Shown here: in pieces, positions 43,550 through 52,787 of the stretch
How positions within the stretch are numbered: position 1 is the stretch's first letter
Layout of the letters: every line of letters starts with the position of its first letter
Assembly: GCF_009467825.1 (NCBI RefSeq)
Contig: NZ_WIOK01000001.1
Location: forward strand, 1 to 64,000
DNA length: 64,000 nucleotides
From: Cyclobacterium xiamenense
GTDB lineage: Bacteria > Bacteroidota > Bacteroidia > Cytophagales > Cyclobacteriaceae
Direction: 5' to 3'
Made by a program: the position numbers and the translations under genes
The notes under the pieces: generated by a model
Told to the model about the DNA's origin: nothing
The model's input: the letters and a program-made list of their open reading frames with translations, nothing else
Databases searched by the model: none

Positions 43550-44977
43550 CTAATCTTTTAGCGCTTCACAACGATCGTATTGCGGATCAATATCGATAAA
43601 TACTTCTTCTTTGGCCAATACAAACCATTTGGATAGGATTTCTTCTTCTTTTTTCCGTTTGGCAGCAGCCTTTAACTTTTCGTAATCGTCTGAAAGGTTG
43701 GCCCGGTGGGCTGGGAATCGCTCCTTGTAATACAATAGCCGTACCCCCGGCTCGGATCTCCTGGTACGTGGATCTACGTCATCGTAACGAATAGGTTGGG
43801 TAATGGTACCGACCTCCATGCTATCCAATGTAAAATACAGTACCGGATCCTCCAGGGTTCGCAGCGTCAGGCGGTTGGATCCATTGCCCGGATCGGTAAA
43901 GAAACCGCCGTTATCCGAGGTTTCCCTATCGTCCGAGTTTTCTTTGGCTGCTTTCGCAAACGATATTTTTTCATCCACGATTTGCTGACGGAGGCTGTCC
44001 AGAAAGCGTTCTGCCTTTTCGATATCACTTTCCGAAGGCGTGGGGATCCGCAGGATATGCCGGGTGTTGAAGGTGTTTCCCCTTCGTTCCAGGAGCTGTA
44101 TCATATGAAAGCCAAACATGGTTTCCACGGGGTCGCTAATTTCACCGGGTTTGAGGGCGTAGGCCGTCGCTTCGTATTCCGGAGCGAGTTCCCCGCGCTT
44201 AAAAAATCCCAGGTCCCCCCCTTGTGCGGCAGAGGCGGGATCTTCGGAATATTGAGTAGCCATGCTGGCAAAATCGGCATCTCCGTCCAATATTCGTTTT
44301 TTGATGGAAAGCAATTGCTCGACTACCTTGTCTTTTTCTGACTGGCTAACCTCCGGTTTTTTTACGATCTGTCCTACCGAAACTTCCGCAGAGAAGAACG
44401 GAAGGGAATCGTTGGGGATGGATCCGAAAAAGGTACGAACATCGTTGGGCGATACTTCCAGGCCTTCCGTTATGACGCCTCGCATTTTGCCTACTACCAA
44501 CTGTTCCTTGACGGCATCCTGAATCTCGCTTTTCAATTGGTCCCCGGTTTTTCCGTAGGCTTCGATAAGGGTTTCTTCATCTCCGCCAAATTGCTGCAGC
44601 ACCATGGTAAACCGTTGATCCGTTTGAATGATCACTTCCGCCTCGGACACGACGACCGAGTCAATTTCCGATTTGGCCATCATGAGCTTGTTGATTAGTA
44701 GGGATTCAAAAATCTGGCACCGGGAGGGGGCTTCCATACCTTGTTGGTATTGGGAAACGGCTTCCAGATAGGCTTTCTGCAGGTCAGACTCCAAGATGAT
44801 GTAATTGTCCACTTTGGCAATGATTTTATCCAACACCTGTCCGCTGGGTTTTTCTTCTTCCACGGCTGGTTTTTCGCTGCTTGCCAGGGTATCTCCGGTA
44901 TCCTGTGCCCAACTGATCTGGCTGAATACAAGTCCGGCAAGCAACAGTAGGGGTAATTTTTTGGACCCGTTATTCAT
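43550..44977 (-). CDS. SurA-like periplasmic peptidyl-prolyl isomerase/chaperone
   Basis: The 475-residue protein has a signal peptide (LPLLLLAGLVFSQISWAQ). A SurA-type N-terminal helical region follows (DKIIAKVDNYIILESDLQKAY). Two parvulin (PPIC) domains include SIKKRILDGDADFASMATQYSED-like and GGDLGFFKRGELAPEYEATA signatures. It should help outer-membrane proteins fold. I chose ATG 44977 because upstream in-frame residues lack signal character; this start overlaps the previous gene by eight bases. It is the third of three linked foldase genes. Confidence 0.88.
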   Translation of the reverse strand: MNNGSKKLPLLLLAGLVFSQISWAQDTGDTLASSEKPAVEEEKPSGQVLDKIIAKVDNYIILESDLQKAYLEAVSQYQQGMEAPSRCQIFESLLINKLMMAKSEIDSVVVSEAEVIIQTDQRFTMVLQQFGGDEETLIEAYGKTGDQLKSEIQDAVKEQLVVGKMRGVITEGLEVSPNDVRTFFGSIPNDSLPFFSAEVSVGQIVKKPEVSQSEKDKVVEQLLSIKKRILDGDADFASMATQYSEDPASAAQGGDLGFFKRGELAPEYEATAYALKPGEISDPVETMFGFHMIQLLERRGNTFNTRHILRIPTPSESDIEKAERFLDSLRQQIVDEKISFAKAAKENSDDRETSDNGGFFTDPGNGSNRLTLRTLEDPVLYFTLDSMEVGTITQPIRYDDVDPRTRRSEPGVRLLYYKERFPAHRANLSDDYEKLKAAAKRKKEEEILSKWFVLAKEEVFIDIDPQYDRCEALKD

Positions 44978-45872
44978 AGATAGTAAATTCATTATTTTCA
45001 AGTGCATGGTTGTAAATATCTCTTTTAAGTTTGTCGGCCAGTTCCACCCTCCGTTTATTAACGATGATCTTGGAGATTTCGTCTTTGACAAATTCGAGGG
45101 GTGGGACCTGGTCCTGCAGACGGTATTCCAGAATCTTGAAGTAGTAGGAGTACGTATCGTCGTCTACATGGATCAATTGTTCGTTTTGAAGGAGCTGGAC
45201 CTGATTGCTATTTTGGGTAAGGGGAGTATTGATAATGATGTCGTCAAAGCTGATCCACGTGGAATCCTCCATGAAGTAATTGTTTGCATAACGAATAGCA
45301 AAGTCCTTTAGTTCTTCTTTTTGGCCCTCCTGATTGCTGTTGAGCAGCCGTTCCAGCTGTCTTTTTTGCGGCAGGGATTTCTCCAGCTTGATAAAGTTTG
45401 TACGTACGATGATTTCCTTTAAGGCAAAATTTTGTTTGTTGGCCTGGTAATAGGTTTCGATCTCCTCTGGACGGACGACCCGGTCCAATCCCGCTTCTAC
45501 TACATTCTTTTCGTATTCGTAGGCAATAAGCGCATAGCGGTAGTCCAACAACTTGCGGTTAATTTCTGCTTCATTGAAGGAAAGGTTTTTGCGCGCTTCC
45601 CGTATGATCAGCTGTTTTTTCACCCAGCTCTGTACGTATCGGTTTACCAATTCTGCCGAGTCCAGGTCCGAAGCCATTTCCTTGCTGATATGGTCGATGT
45701 CTTCCAGGTACAGATTGGCCGTTCCCACACTGGCCACAACGGGGTTTTCCGGGTCTTCCTCCTCGGTTTTGATGCGGAAAAAGTCACAGGAAGAAAGCAG
45801 AAGCAGGCTAATTAGCCCCAACAGTGCCTTACTGCGCCAGTGACCGGAATAATTTTTCTTTTTCATCCTCAT
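44970..45872 (-). CDS. SurA_N-like lipoprotein without evident PPIase domain
   Basis: The 300-residue lipoprotein (lipobox LLLSSC, about residue 29) has the helical SurA/PrsA-type architecture (YLEDIDHISKEM, FNEAEINRKLLDYRYALI). I cannot find the parvulin core motif GGDLG-like seen in both neighbours. It may be a degenerate or chaperone-only member. Its start overlaps the preceding 667-residue foldase gene by about 44 bases and its stop overlaps the next gene by eight, so the three are tightly coupled. Confidence 0.75.
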   Translation of the reverse strand: MRMKKKNYSGHWRSKALLGLISLLLLSSCDFFRIKTEEEDPENPVVASVGTANLYLEDIDHISKEMASDLDSAELVNRYVQSWVKKQLIIREARKNLSFNEAEINRKLLDYRYALIAYEYEKNVVEAGLDRVVRPEEIETYYQANKQNFALKEIIVRTNFIKLEKSLPQKRQLERLLNSNQEGQKEELKDFAIRYANNYFMEDSTWISFDDIIINTPLTQNSNQVQLLQNEQLIHVDDDTYSYYFKILEYRLQDQVPPLEFVKDEISKIIVNKRRVELADKLKRDIYNHALENNEFTIYE

Positions 45873-47832
45873 TGATTTGGATGGTGTACGTTTCTTTTAA
45901 CGAAGCAAGTAGCTTTTTTTCCAGGAATTGCTGGTAATCCTGAATGAGTCTTCCCCGAGTTTCGTTGAATTCTTTCGGTTTGGCTGGAATTCTTTCTCCG
46001 GTAACAACCAGCACCGTTCGACCTTCCTCGGTGATCGTATGGAACGACTGTTCCGGGGATAACTTTTGGAGCAGGTCTTTTTTTGACCGCTCAAACAGGC
46101 CCTGCTCGTGACTGAACTTCAATGGATCTTCCCGAAGAAACCGATTCTTTACCTCTTCTTCCAAGCCATCGCGATAGGTTTGGCCCGATAGCCAGCTTTT
46201 GACAGGCGATAGGTCCTCACGCGCATCGGCTGTTAAAATCAGCGCCGGAATTCGCTCCTCCCATTGGTAGTTTTCCCGGTTTTGTTGAAAATAGGCTCGT
46301 TGTCCGCTACTATCGTTAAGGGCTTTTTCCCATACTGCTTCGTTCATTAATTCAAATAGTAGCATCCCGTTCTTGTACTCGTTGAGAAGTTGCCGGTATT
46401 CCGGATTGGTCGCATACACGTAGGCCTCTTCCCAGGTAGCCAGCTGGTTTTCCAGAAAGACGCGGTACCAGTTGTCAAAGGAATCGGTTCCCACGGTTTC
46501 TTCGGCCGAGAAGTGCGATGCCAAAAATCCCGTAAATGCTTCGGCAGGGACCTGCCCTTGCACGGACTCGATCAGCCAGGTCTGCGTCCAATCGGTGGAA
46601 TCCAGTGAGCTAACCAGCTCTCCCAGGGTCTTCCCTTGACCTTCACCAAATGCATCGGATAGTTTGCGAAGCAGGGATTCATTTCCCCTCATTCTTAATC
46701 GGGATTTTTGCTGGGCGATCACCTGGCTCTGAATCATCTCGGAACGGCTGTCCCGCAGGATTCGTGATTTTATCGTGGGCAGCATCTCTTCGAAGGGAGG
46801 CACCCCCCTGCGGTCTTCCAGGCGCAGGATATGGTACCCGTATTCGGTTTTTATTGGCGGAGAAAAGTCGCCTTTTTTTTCCAGGGAAAAGGCAGCTTGC
46901 TCAAACTCCGGCACCAGTGAACCTACGCCAAACCAGGGTACCAGGCCCTTATTTGATTTGCTGCCGGTATCCTCTGAGAAGTTGCGGATGAGTTCGGGCC
47001 AGGCATCCGGGTTTTCCTGAACTTTCTGGTACAGCTCAGCGATTTTCCGTCGGCTCAGGGACTCGCTCTCTGGATTATCCGCCTCGCTTCGGACCAATAG
47101 GTGAGAAACCTGCACTTGGCCGGGATTGGGTCTGCGCTCATCCAGGCGGATAATGTGGTAGCCAAAGTCCGAAAGTACCGGCGCTGAAATCTCCCCAACA
47201 GAAAGCGCAAAGGCGGCCTCCTCAAACGGAAGGACCATTTGTAGCGCTGTAAAATACCCGAGATTACCCTGATTGCTTTCAACAGAGGGGTCCTCTGAAT
47301 ACTCCAAGGCCAGTTGGGCAAAGTCTTCTCCGCTTTCGGCGGCCTGTTTGATCTTCTCGGCCATGCGAATTACGGCGATTGAATCCTCCGCACTTGCATT
47401 TGGGGGGAATTGAAGGAGAATGTGGCTGGCTTTTACAATTTCATGCATGCGGTCGTACACCTTTCGTACTTCGCCTTCCTGCAGTTCATTTTCCAGTAAA
47501 TAGGGTTTGACTAATTGTTCCCTGAACGAGTGAAACTCGGTTTGAAACTCGGAAGTGGTATCCAGCCCGAGATCCAGCGCGTGCACGACTTTTAATTTAT
47601 AGTCGATGAAAAGTTCCAGGTTTTCTTCAAATTCCGCCCGGCTGAGGCGTTGCTCCTGTAGTTGGCGGCTTTTTTTCAAAATGTATAGGAATTCCTCCCG
47701 GTCAGAGGTCCTCGCATCAATTTTTATCAGGTAGTCCGATGACTGCTGATTCTCACTGTATGTATCAGGAATCTGGACCGCATTGGCAGAAAACATTCCC
47801 CAAAAAAGGAAACATGCATGCGTTACATTCAT
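45829..47832 (-). CDS. Peptidyl-prolyl isomerase with two PPIC domains
   Basis: The 667-residue exported protein has a signal peptide (FLFWGMFSANAVQ) and two consecutive parvulin domains. The first is around residues 128-235 (VKASHILLQFPP, QGNLGYFTALQMVLPFEEAAF). The second is around 245-350 (VQVSHLLVRSEA, KSNKGLVPWFGVGSLVPEFEQAAF). A long C-terminal helical region continues to residue 667. It probably acts in folding or quality control of outer-membrane proteins with the two foldases encoded downstream in the same operon. Confidence 0.88.
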   Translation of the reverse strand: MNVTHACFLFWGMFSANAVQIPDTYSENQQSSDYLIKIDARTSDREEFLYILKKSRQLQEQRLSRAEFEENLELFIDYKLKVVHALDLGLDTTSEFQTEFHSFREQLVKPYLLENELQEGEVRKVYDRMHEIVKASHILLQFPPNASAEDSIAVIRMAEKIKQAAESGEDFAQLALEYSEDPSVESNQGNLGYFTALQMVLPFEEAAFALSVGEISAPVLSDFGYHIIRLDERRPNPGQVQVSHLLVRSEADNPESESLSRRKIAELYQKVQENPDAWPELIRNFSEDTGSKSNKGLVPWFGVGSLVPEFEQAAFSLEKKGDFSPPIKTEYGYHILRLEDRRGVPPFEEMLPTIKSRILRDSRSEMIQSQVIAQQKSRLRMRGNESLLRKLSDAFGEGQGKTLGELVSSLDSTDWTQTWLIESVQGQVPAEAFTGFLASHFSAEETVGTDSFDNWYRVFLENQLATWEEAYVYATNPEYRQLLNEYKNGMLLFELMNEAVWEKALNDSSGQRAYFQQNRENYQWEERIPALILTADAREDLSPVKSWLSGQTYRDGLEEEVKNRFLREDPLKFSHEQGLFERSKKDLLQKLSPEQSFHTITEEGRTVLVVTGERIPAKPKEFNETRGRLIQDYQQFLEKKLLASLKETYTIQINEDEKEKLFRSLAQ

Positions 47833-47921
47833 AGAATAACCGGTACTTTCTAAGCTGCAATGTTACGAATTTTACCCCACAATTCGGGAGGTTCCCAGGG
47901 ATATGTGCTGGGATTTAACAT

Positions 47922-48338
47922 TTATTTGGATTTCAGCTTTTTGATTAGTCGGCAGGTATTGAACGAAGCGTCCGTTTCAAATTCGATTTTATCCATGATT
48001 TTCCGAACAAGCAACAGGCCCAGCCCTCCTTTTCGCTTTTCCTTCACCACTGCGTTAATTTCCGGCGATTTGTATTCGATGATGTTGAAGGCCTTTCCTG
48101 AATCCTTAATTTCAAAAATAACCCGGTCCGTCAGTAGATGGATCGTCAGTAGGATGTAACGCTGTGGATTGCACTGATGCGAATGGATAATAAGGTTTGC
48201 GCAGACCTCTTCCACTGCTAAAATCAACTGATTCTGGCTAATGGCGTTAAGTTGGGCCGGTACCAGTACCTCTGAAATAAAGGAACGAAGTTCGGCCAGC
48301 CGACTTTTTTCGCAATATAGCTTTAGTTCATACCTCAT
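47922..48338 (-). CDS. RsbW-like HATPase anti-sigma/serine kinase
   Basis: The 138-residue protein has a GHKL ATPase fold like anti-sigma factors. The N-box is ILAVEEVCANLIIHS (Glu and Asn) near residue 52, G1-type DSGKAFN near 90 and G2-type GGLGLLLVRKIMD near 112. It should bind or phosphorylate the STAS protein encoded just upstream, with which it shares an 11 bp overlap. ATG 48338 (MRYELKLY) fits that overlap; a longer in-frame start would lie deep in the STAS gene. The final target is unknown because no sigma factor is nearby. Confidence 0.85.
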   Translation of the reverse strand: MRYELKLYCEKSRLAELRSFISEVLVPAQLNAISQNQLILAVEEVCANLIIHSHQCNPQRYILLTIHLLTDRVIFEIKDSGKAFNIIEYKSPEINAVVKEKRKGGLGLLLVRKIMDKIEFETDASFNTCRLIKKLKSK

Positions 48339-48672
48339 ACAGTGCTTGTTCGGCTTCCTCCTGTGTTTGCCGGATGCGAATGAGTTGGTCCAAACCCAAA
48401 ATATGGAAGACATTCAGTACTTTTTCGTTCAATCCGAAAATAACGAAGGATACGTTTTTTTCCTGAAAATCTTCCAAATAGGACATGAATACACCCAGAC
48501 CTGCGGAGGAGATGTATTCCAACTTTCTGCCATCTACCAGAATTTTATTGCTGTCTTCGGAAAGGGCCTGCTGGATTACTTCGTCCAGCTCCACCGAATT
48601 GCTGGCATCTACCTCCCCGTTTAATTCTATGATCAGATGATCACGATCCGCCGCCTTGTTGATTGATAACAT
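48328..48672 (-). CDS. STAS-domain anti-sigma factor antagonist
   Basis: The 114-residue STAS protein has the phosphorylatable serine in LEYISSAGLGVFMSYL near residue 56. It is the switch component: its phosphorylation by the HATPase and dephosphorylation by the SpoIIE phosphatase decide which partner is bound. It lies 31 bp after the phosphatase gene and overlaps the HATPase gene. Confidence 0.9.
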   Translation of the reverse strand: MLSINKAADRDHLIIELNGEVDASNSVELDEVIQQALSEDSNKILVDGRKLEYISSAGLGVFMSYLEDFQEKNVSFVIFGLNEKVLNVFHILGLDQLIRIRQTQEEAEQALYEV

Positions 48673-48703
48673 ACCTCGTTATACGCTTTACAATGGATTA
48701 AGT

Positions 48704-50776
48704 TTATGCCTTAAATTTGATTGCCAACAATGAATAATCGTCGTCTGGAAGGATGTCTTTTCCCACAAAGGAATAGACTGCTGTAATAATCTCCATACGA
48801 ATTTCCCGTGCCGAAAGGGCGTGAAAGCGGTCCAGCAGACAGCGCAAATTGTCGTAGCCAAATTCTTGTCCTTTTTCATTTTTGGCTTCTACAATCCCGT
48901 CGGTGTATAGCACCATTACGTCTCCGGGATGGTAGGATAGTTTTCCCTCTTCCAGGTATCGATCAAAACTCGCATTTCGGACAATTCCTAACCCCATCCC
49001 TTTGATATCGAGAAAGTGGGATTTTCCCGCTTCTTTTGAATAAAACAGGGTAGGACAATGTCCCGCACGGGCAAAATGAATTTCTTTTTCCCTGGTGTTG
49101 ACCGTGTAATACGTAGTGGTGATGAAATTGTTTTTTTCCAGGCAGCGGCTCAATGCGTTATTCGCTTTGGTGAGAAAATCCTTCGGGCGTAAGTTGAGTT
49201 GCACCAGGCTGTGAAACACCCCTTTCATTTGGGACATGTTGAAGGCTGCCGAAGTTCCTTTTCCAGATACATCCCCAATAATCAAGGCGAAATTATCCGG
49301 ATCAAAGCGATAGGTTTCGTAATAGTCGCCACCTACCTCGTCCGCTGCTGCCGAAAACCCGTCTATTTCAAAGCAGGCATTGTGGTGCAGTTCCGAAGGG
49401 AGCAAGCTTCGCTGCACCCGCTGAGCAATTTCCAGTTCTTCCCGGTAGCGTTCGTTTTTGATTGCCTCGTTGAGCAGGCGGTAATTATCGATGGAGATGG
49501 AGGTTTGCCCCACAAACGTGGAAATGATATTGATCATTTCTTTATTGAAACCGTCCTTCACTTCCTTAAGCAAAAACAGGTCTCCAAGGACTTTTTTATT
49601 GGCCCGTATGGGGATTAACAACACCGATTGATACGTTTCATGCGGAATCTTCCCATTGATGTACTCGATTTTAGCATCCGTCTGCCCCTTCAGGTAGCCG
49701 GAAAAAGGCTCCGTATTTTTCAGCAAGTCCAGGAGTTCCTGCCGCTCGCCGTTGCTGATAAACTTCTGATGCAGTACCCGCGCTGGCAGCCCCTCCGCAT
49801 CCTGTCCGTGCATTTCCAGCCAGGCGGCATCCACGTAGGCCGCACTCATGCTGCTGTCCATCAGAATATCCAATACCTGTTCCTCGTTTTCACCAGGCTG
49901 TATGGATTGGCTCAATCGCTGAAAACTAATGGCCTCCGTAAGCTTTTGCTCAAATACGGAGGAGGTCGGAAGGTTAAATAGCGTAACCAGAAAGCTGAAA
50001 ACGGCATAGATCAGGACAAAAGCAAATATTCCCAATAAGAAAAGGTTTTCGCTGAGGTTGATAAAATGGATGTTTTTCTGGTTATAGGATACCATCTGTA
50101 CCAGCAGGTAAGTGGTACAGGCGATGATGATGACCAGGAAGAGAATGGACTTCCATTTTTCGCGGAAGGTAAGGTAAGGAATCCATTTTAGGTTAACGGA
50201 AAGAATAACCCCATAAATGATCAGGAAAATCAAACCAAACATGAATCCGTAGTTGAAACTCTCCTGATTGATTAGCACGAAAAACATGCTAATCAGCAAA
50301 ATTACTTCGTACGCCTGCCATTGTTGCACCACGGCTTTGCTTTTCTGGTACAGGATCAGGTGTTTCCAAAGCAGGGAAGTGGAAATGAGAAAAACCGTGG
50401 TCAGCGCAAAATTAACGTGGTAGAAGAAATTTCGCAGCAAAGGATCTTCGGAAAGACGGCTTCCGGCAAGCAGGTAGTAGAAGTAAATGATCAGAAACGA
50501 AACAGCAGTGGCAATCAATCCGGTAGAGGCCGCCCGCCAGATCAGGTTCAGAAAATTGCTATGCTCCTTTTTATTGATGGAGTCATTGAAATAGATGTAG
50601 AGGATGATAAAGAAAATAATTTCCAGGATCCAGGTTATTTCCTGGGAAATATCCCCTTCCATTTGGTTGATTTCACCAAAAAGCCGGACCAGATCTACAA
50701 ATAGCAAGGCCAGCCATGACAGGATGGCCAGCATGATATAAATTTTTCCCCGTTGTATGTTGGGTAGTTTTACCAT
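48704..50776 (-). CDS. Membrane SpoIIE-type serine phosphatase with GAF-like domain
   Basis: The 690-residue protein has about eight N-terminal transmembrane helices (residues 1-265) and a GAF-like region (about 285-430). A SpoIIE/PP2C catalytic domain has metal-binding Asp residues in DEVGGDYYETY near 500, LIIGDVSGKGTSAAF near 515 and VLYTDGIVEA near 625. The linker AQRVQRSLLPSELH is typical of RsbU-type enzymes. It should dephosphorylate the STAS protein encoded next, so a membrane signal would drive the partner switch. First gene of the three-gene operon. Confidence 0.92.
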   Translation of the reverse strand: MVKLPNIQRGKIYIMLAILSWLALLFVDLVRLFGEINQMEGDISQEITWILEIIFFIILYIYFNDSINKKEHSNFLNLIWRAASTGLIATAVSFLIIYFYYLLAGSRLSEDPLLRNFFYHVNFALTTVFLISTSLLWKHLILYQKSKAVVQQWQAYEVILLISMFFVLINQESFNYGFMFGLIFLIIYGVILSVNLKWIPYLTFREKWKSILFLVIIIACTTYLLVQMVSYNQKNIHFINLSENLFLLGIFAFVLIYAVFSFLVTLFNLPTSSVFEQKLTEAISFQRLSQSIQPGENEEQVLDILMDSSMSAAYVDAAWLEMHGQDAEGLPARVLHQKFISNGERQELLDLLKNTEPFSGYLKGQTDAKIEYINGKIPHETYQSVLLIPIRANKKVLGDLFLLKEVKDGFNKEMINIISTFVGQTSISIDNYRLLNEAIKNERYREELEIAQRVQRSLLPSELHHNACFEIDGFSAAADEVGGDYYETYRFDPDNFALIIGDVSGKGTSAAFNMSQMKGVFHSLVQLNLRPKDFLTKANNALSRCLEKNNFITTTYYTVNTREKEIHFARAGHCPTLFYSKEAGKSHFLDIKGMGLGIVRNASFDRYLEEGKLSYHPGDVMVLYTDGIVEAKNEKGQEFGYDNLRCLLDRFHALSAREIRMEIITAVYSFVGKDILPDDDYSLLAIKFKA

Positions 50777-50943
50777 AGAAAATCATACAATAATAAAAAT
50801 AGAATATCAAAATTCATTGATCCCTTCAAAAAAGTATCGGGGGAGTAAGATTTAAAATCAGCCCTGTAGCGGCTACTTTTTTTTTTGAGCCCGTAAATCA
50901 GCCGTTAAGCTGAAATTCAGGGCAAAATTTCTACATTCGAGTC

Positions 50944-52767
50944 ATGAAAGATCAATCAGTGAAAATGTTACCTGGAATACAAATTTGGTTGCTACTCGGT
51001 TTGTTCCTCGCATGGGGAAGGCCTGGCAATGCGCAAAACTCCGTGCACCTACGGATAAACCAACTCGGATACCTGGCGTCAGATGTGAAGGAGGCCCTGG
51101 TTTTTAGCAAACAGCCGTTCCGCGAAAAGCTGCAGCTACGGCATGCCGAAGATTCCAGCCTGGTACTGGAAGGCAAGCCCCTTCGCGTGAAAACGGCCAC
51201 ATGGGGCAGTTTTGATTACTATTACAGCTTTGATTTTTCTTCAGTGGCCAAGCCCGGAAGCTACTACCTGCAAACCAAAACCTCCGGAATCAAAACCATC
51301 GCGTTTCCCGTCGGACCGCAGGCGTATGCCGGGAAGCAGGAAACCTTGCTGGAGTTTATGCGGCAACAACGCTGCGGCTACAACCCCACCCTGGACATGG
51401 TGTGTCACGAAAAGGACGGCCGGAGTTTTTATGGGCCCATGCCGGACAGTACCTACCTCGATCTGAGCGGTGGCTGGCACGATGCCGGGGATCAGCTCAA
51501 ATACCTGATTACTGGAAGTTATGCCACGGCTCATCTGCTGATGGCCTTCGAACTGTACCCGGATCGGTTTGCAGACGCCTACAATGCGTTGGGCCAACCC
51601 GGTAGCAACGGCATCCCGGACGTACTGGACGAAGCCAAATGGGGTCTGGATTGGATCCACAAAATGCACCCTGCACCCGAGGTCTTGTTTCATCAGGTAG
51701 CAGACGACCGCGACCACCGGGGGTTTAAAATCCCCAATCAGGATAATTCGGACTACGGCTGGGGAGCCAATAGCTATCGCGCGGCTTATGCGGCTACCGG
51801 AACACCCCAGGGACTGGGTACGTACAAAAGTGAAGCCACCGGGTTGGCTAATCTGGCCGGGCGAAGCGCAGCCGCTATGGCCCTGGCAGCGCGAATCTGG
51901 GAAGAGCACTTACAGGACAGTAGCTATGCCGCCAAATGCAGGAAAGCAGCCCTTTCCCTGTATGCGCTCGGAAGAAACCAGGAAGGATACCAGCAGGGCA
52001 ATTCCTATGGAGCACCGTACCGGTACAACGAAGAAACCTGGGCGGACGATATGGAATGGGCGGCAGCCGAAGTTTATGCGCTAACCAAAGAACCAGCCTA
52101 TCTGGATCAGGCCAAAGCATATGCACTGCAAAGCAGTAATCAGGATGCCTGGACGGTTCGCGATACGGCGGCACATTATCAGTTGTACCCGTTTATCAAC
52201 ATGGGACACTACGCACTCCACCGCCACGTAGACGAAAATTTTAAAGAAACGTTGGAAGGCTATTACCAAGAGGGCATTGCCTATACCCTGAAGCGTGCTG
52301 CTCAAAATCCGTTTCACATCGGTGTGCCGTTCATTTGGTGTTCAAATAACCTACTGAGCAGCTTGGTGGCCCAGGTAATTCTTTACGAAAAAATGAGTGG
52401 AGACGACCAATTCCGCCCCTTCCTCGCAGCGCAGCGGGATTGGCTGTTTGGAAGAAATCCATGGGGCACCTCCATGTTTACCGGGATGCCCGCGGCAGGG
52501 GAATATCCGGAGGATGTACATACCAGCGTGTACGTGATGCTTGGCCTGGAAGTTCCGGGAGGGCTGGTGGACGGTCCGATTTACCGGAGTATTCACGATA
52601 GCCTTTTGGGCCTTACCTTAAACGATCCGGATGAATTTGCCCATCTGCAAAACCGCCATGTGGTCTATCAGGACGATGTAGGCGACTACAGCACCAATGA
52701 ACCCACCATGGATGGAACCGCCGGAGCCATTTTAATGATGGCGCATTTTGGGATACCCGTCAAATAA
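50944..52767 (+). CDS. GH9 endoglucanase-type glycoside hydrolase
   Basis: The 607-residue exported enzyme has a signal peptide (LLLGLFLAWGRPGNAQ), an N-terminal Ig-like CelD_N domain (VHLRINQLGYLASDVKEALVF, residues of about 33-120) and a GH9 (alpha/alpha)6 barrel. Catalytic candidates are the Asp pair in SGGWHDAGDQLKY near 178 and the acid Glu in DYSTNEPTMDGTA near 588. It probably hydrolyses beta-1,4-glucans or related oligosaccharides. No dockerin or T9SS sorting domain is seen. It is divergent from the SpoIIE phosphatase gene, with 167 bp between starts. Confidence 0.93.
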   Translation: MKDQSVKMLPGIQIWLLLGLFLAWGRPGNAQNSVHLRINQLGYLASDVKEALVFSKQPFREKLQLRHAEDSSLVLEGKPLRVKTATWGSFDYYYSFDFSSVAKPGSYYLQTKTSGIKTIAFPVGPQAYAGKQETLLEFMRQQRCGYNPTLDMVCHEKDGRSFYGPMPDSTYLDLSGGWHDAGDQLKYLITGSYATAHLLMAFELYPDRFADAYNALGQPGSNGIPDVLDEAKWGLDWIHKMHPAPEVLFHQVADDRDHRGFKIPNQDNSDYGWGANSYRAAYAATGTPQGLGTYKSEATGLANLAGRSAAAMALAARIWEEHLQDSSYAAKCRKAALSLYALGRNQEGYQQGNSYGAPYRYNEETWADDMEWAAAEVYALTKEPAYLDQAKAYALQSSNQDAWTVRDTAAHYQLYPFINMGHYALHRHVDENFKETLEGYYQEGIAYTLKRAAQNPFHIGVPFIWCSNNLLSSLVAQVILYEKMSGDDQFRPFLAAQRDWLFGRNPWGTSMFTGMPAAGEYPEDVHTSVYVMLGLEVPGGLVDGPIYRSIHDSLLGLTLNDPDEFAHLQNRHVVYQDDVGDYSTNEPTMDGTAGAILMMAHFGIPVK

Positions 52768-52787
52768 TCGGGCAAGGAAACGCCGAC

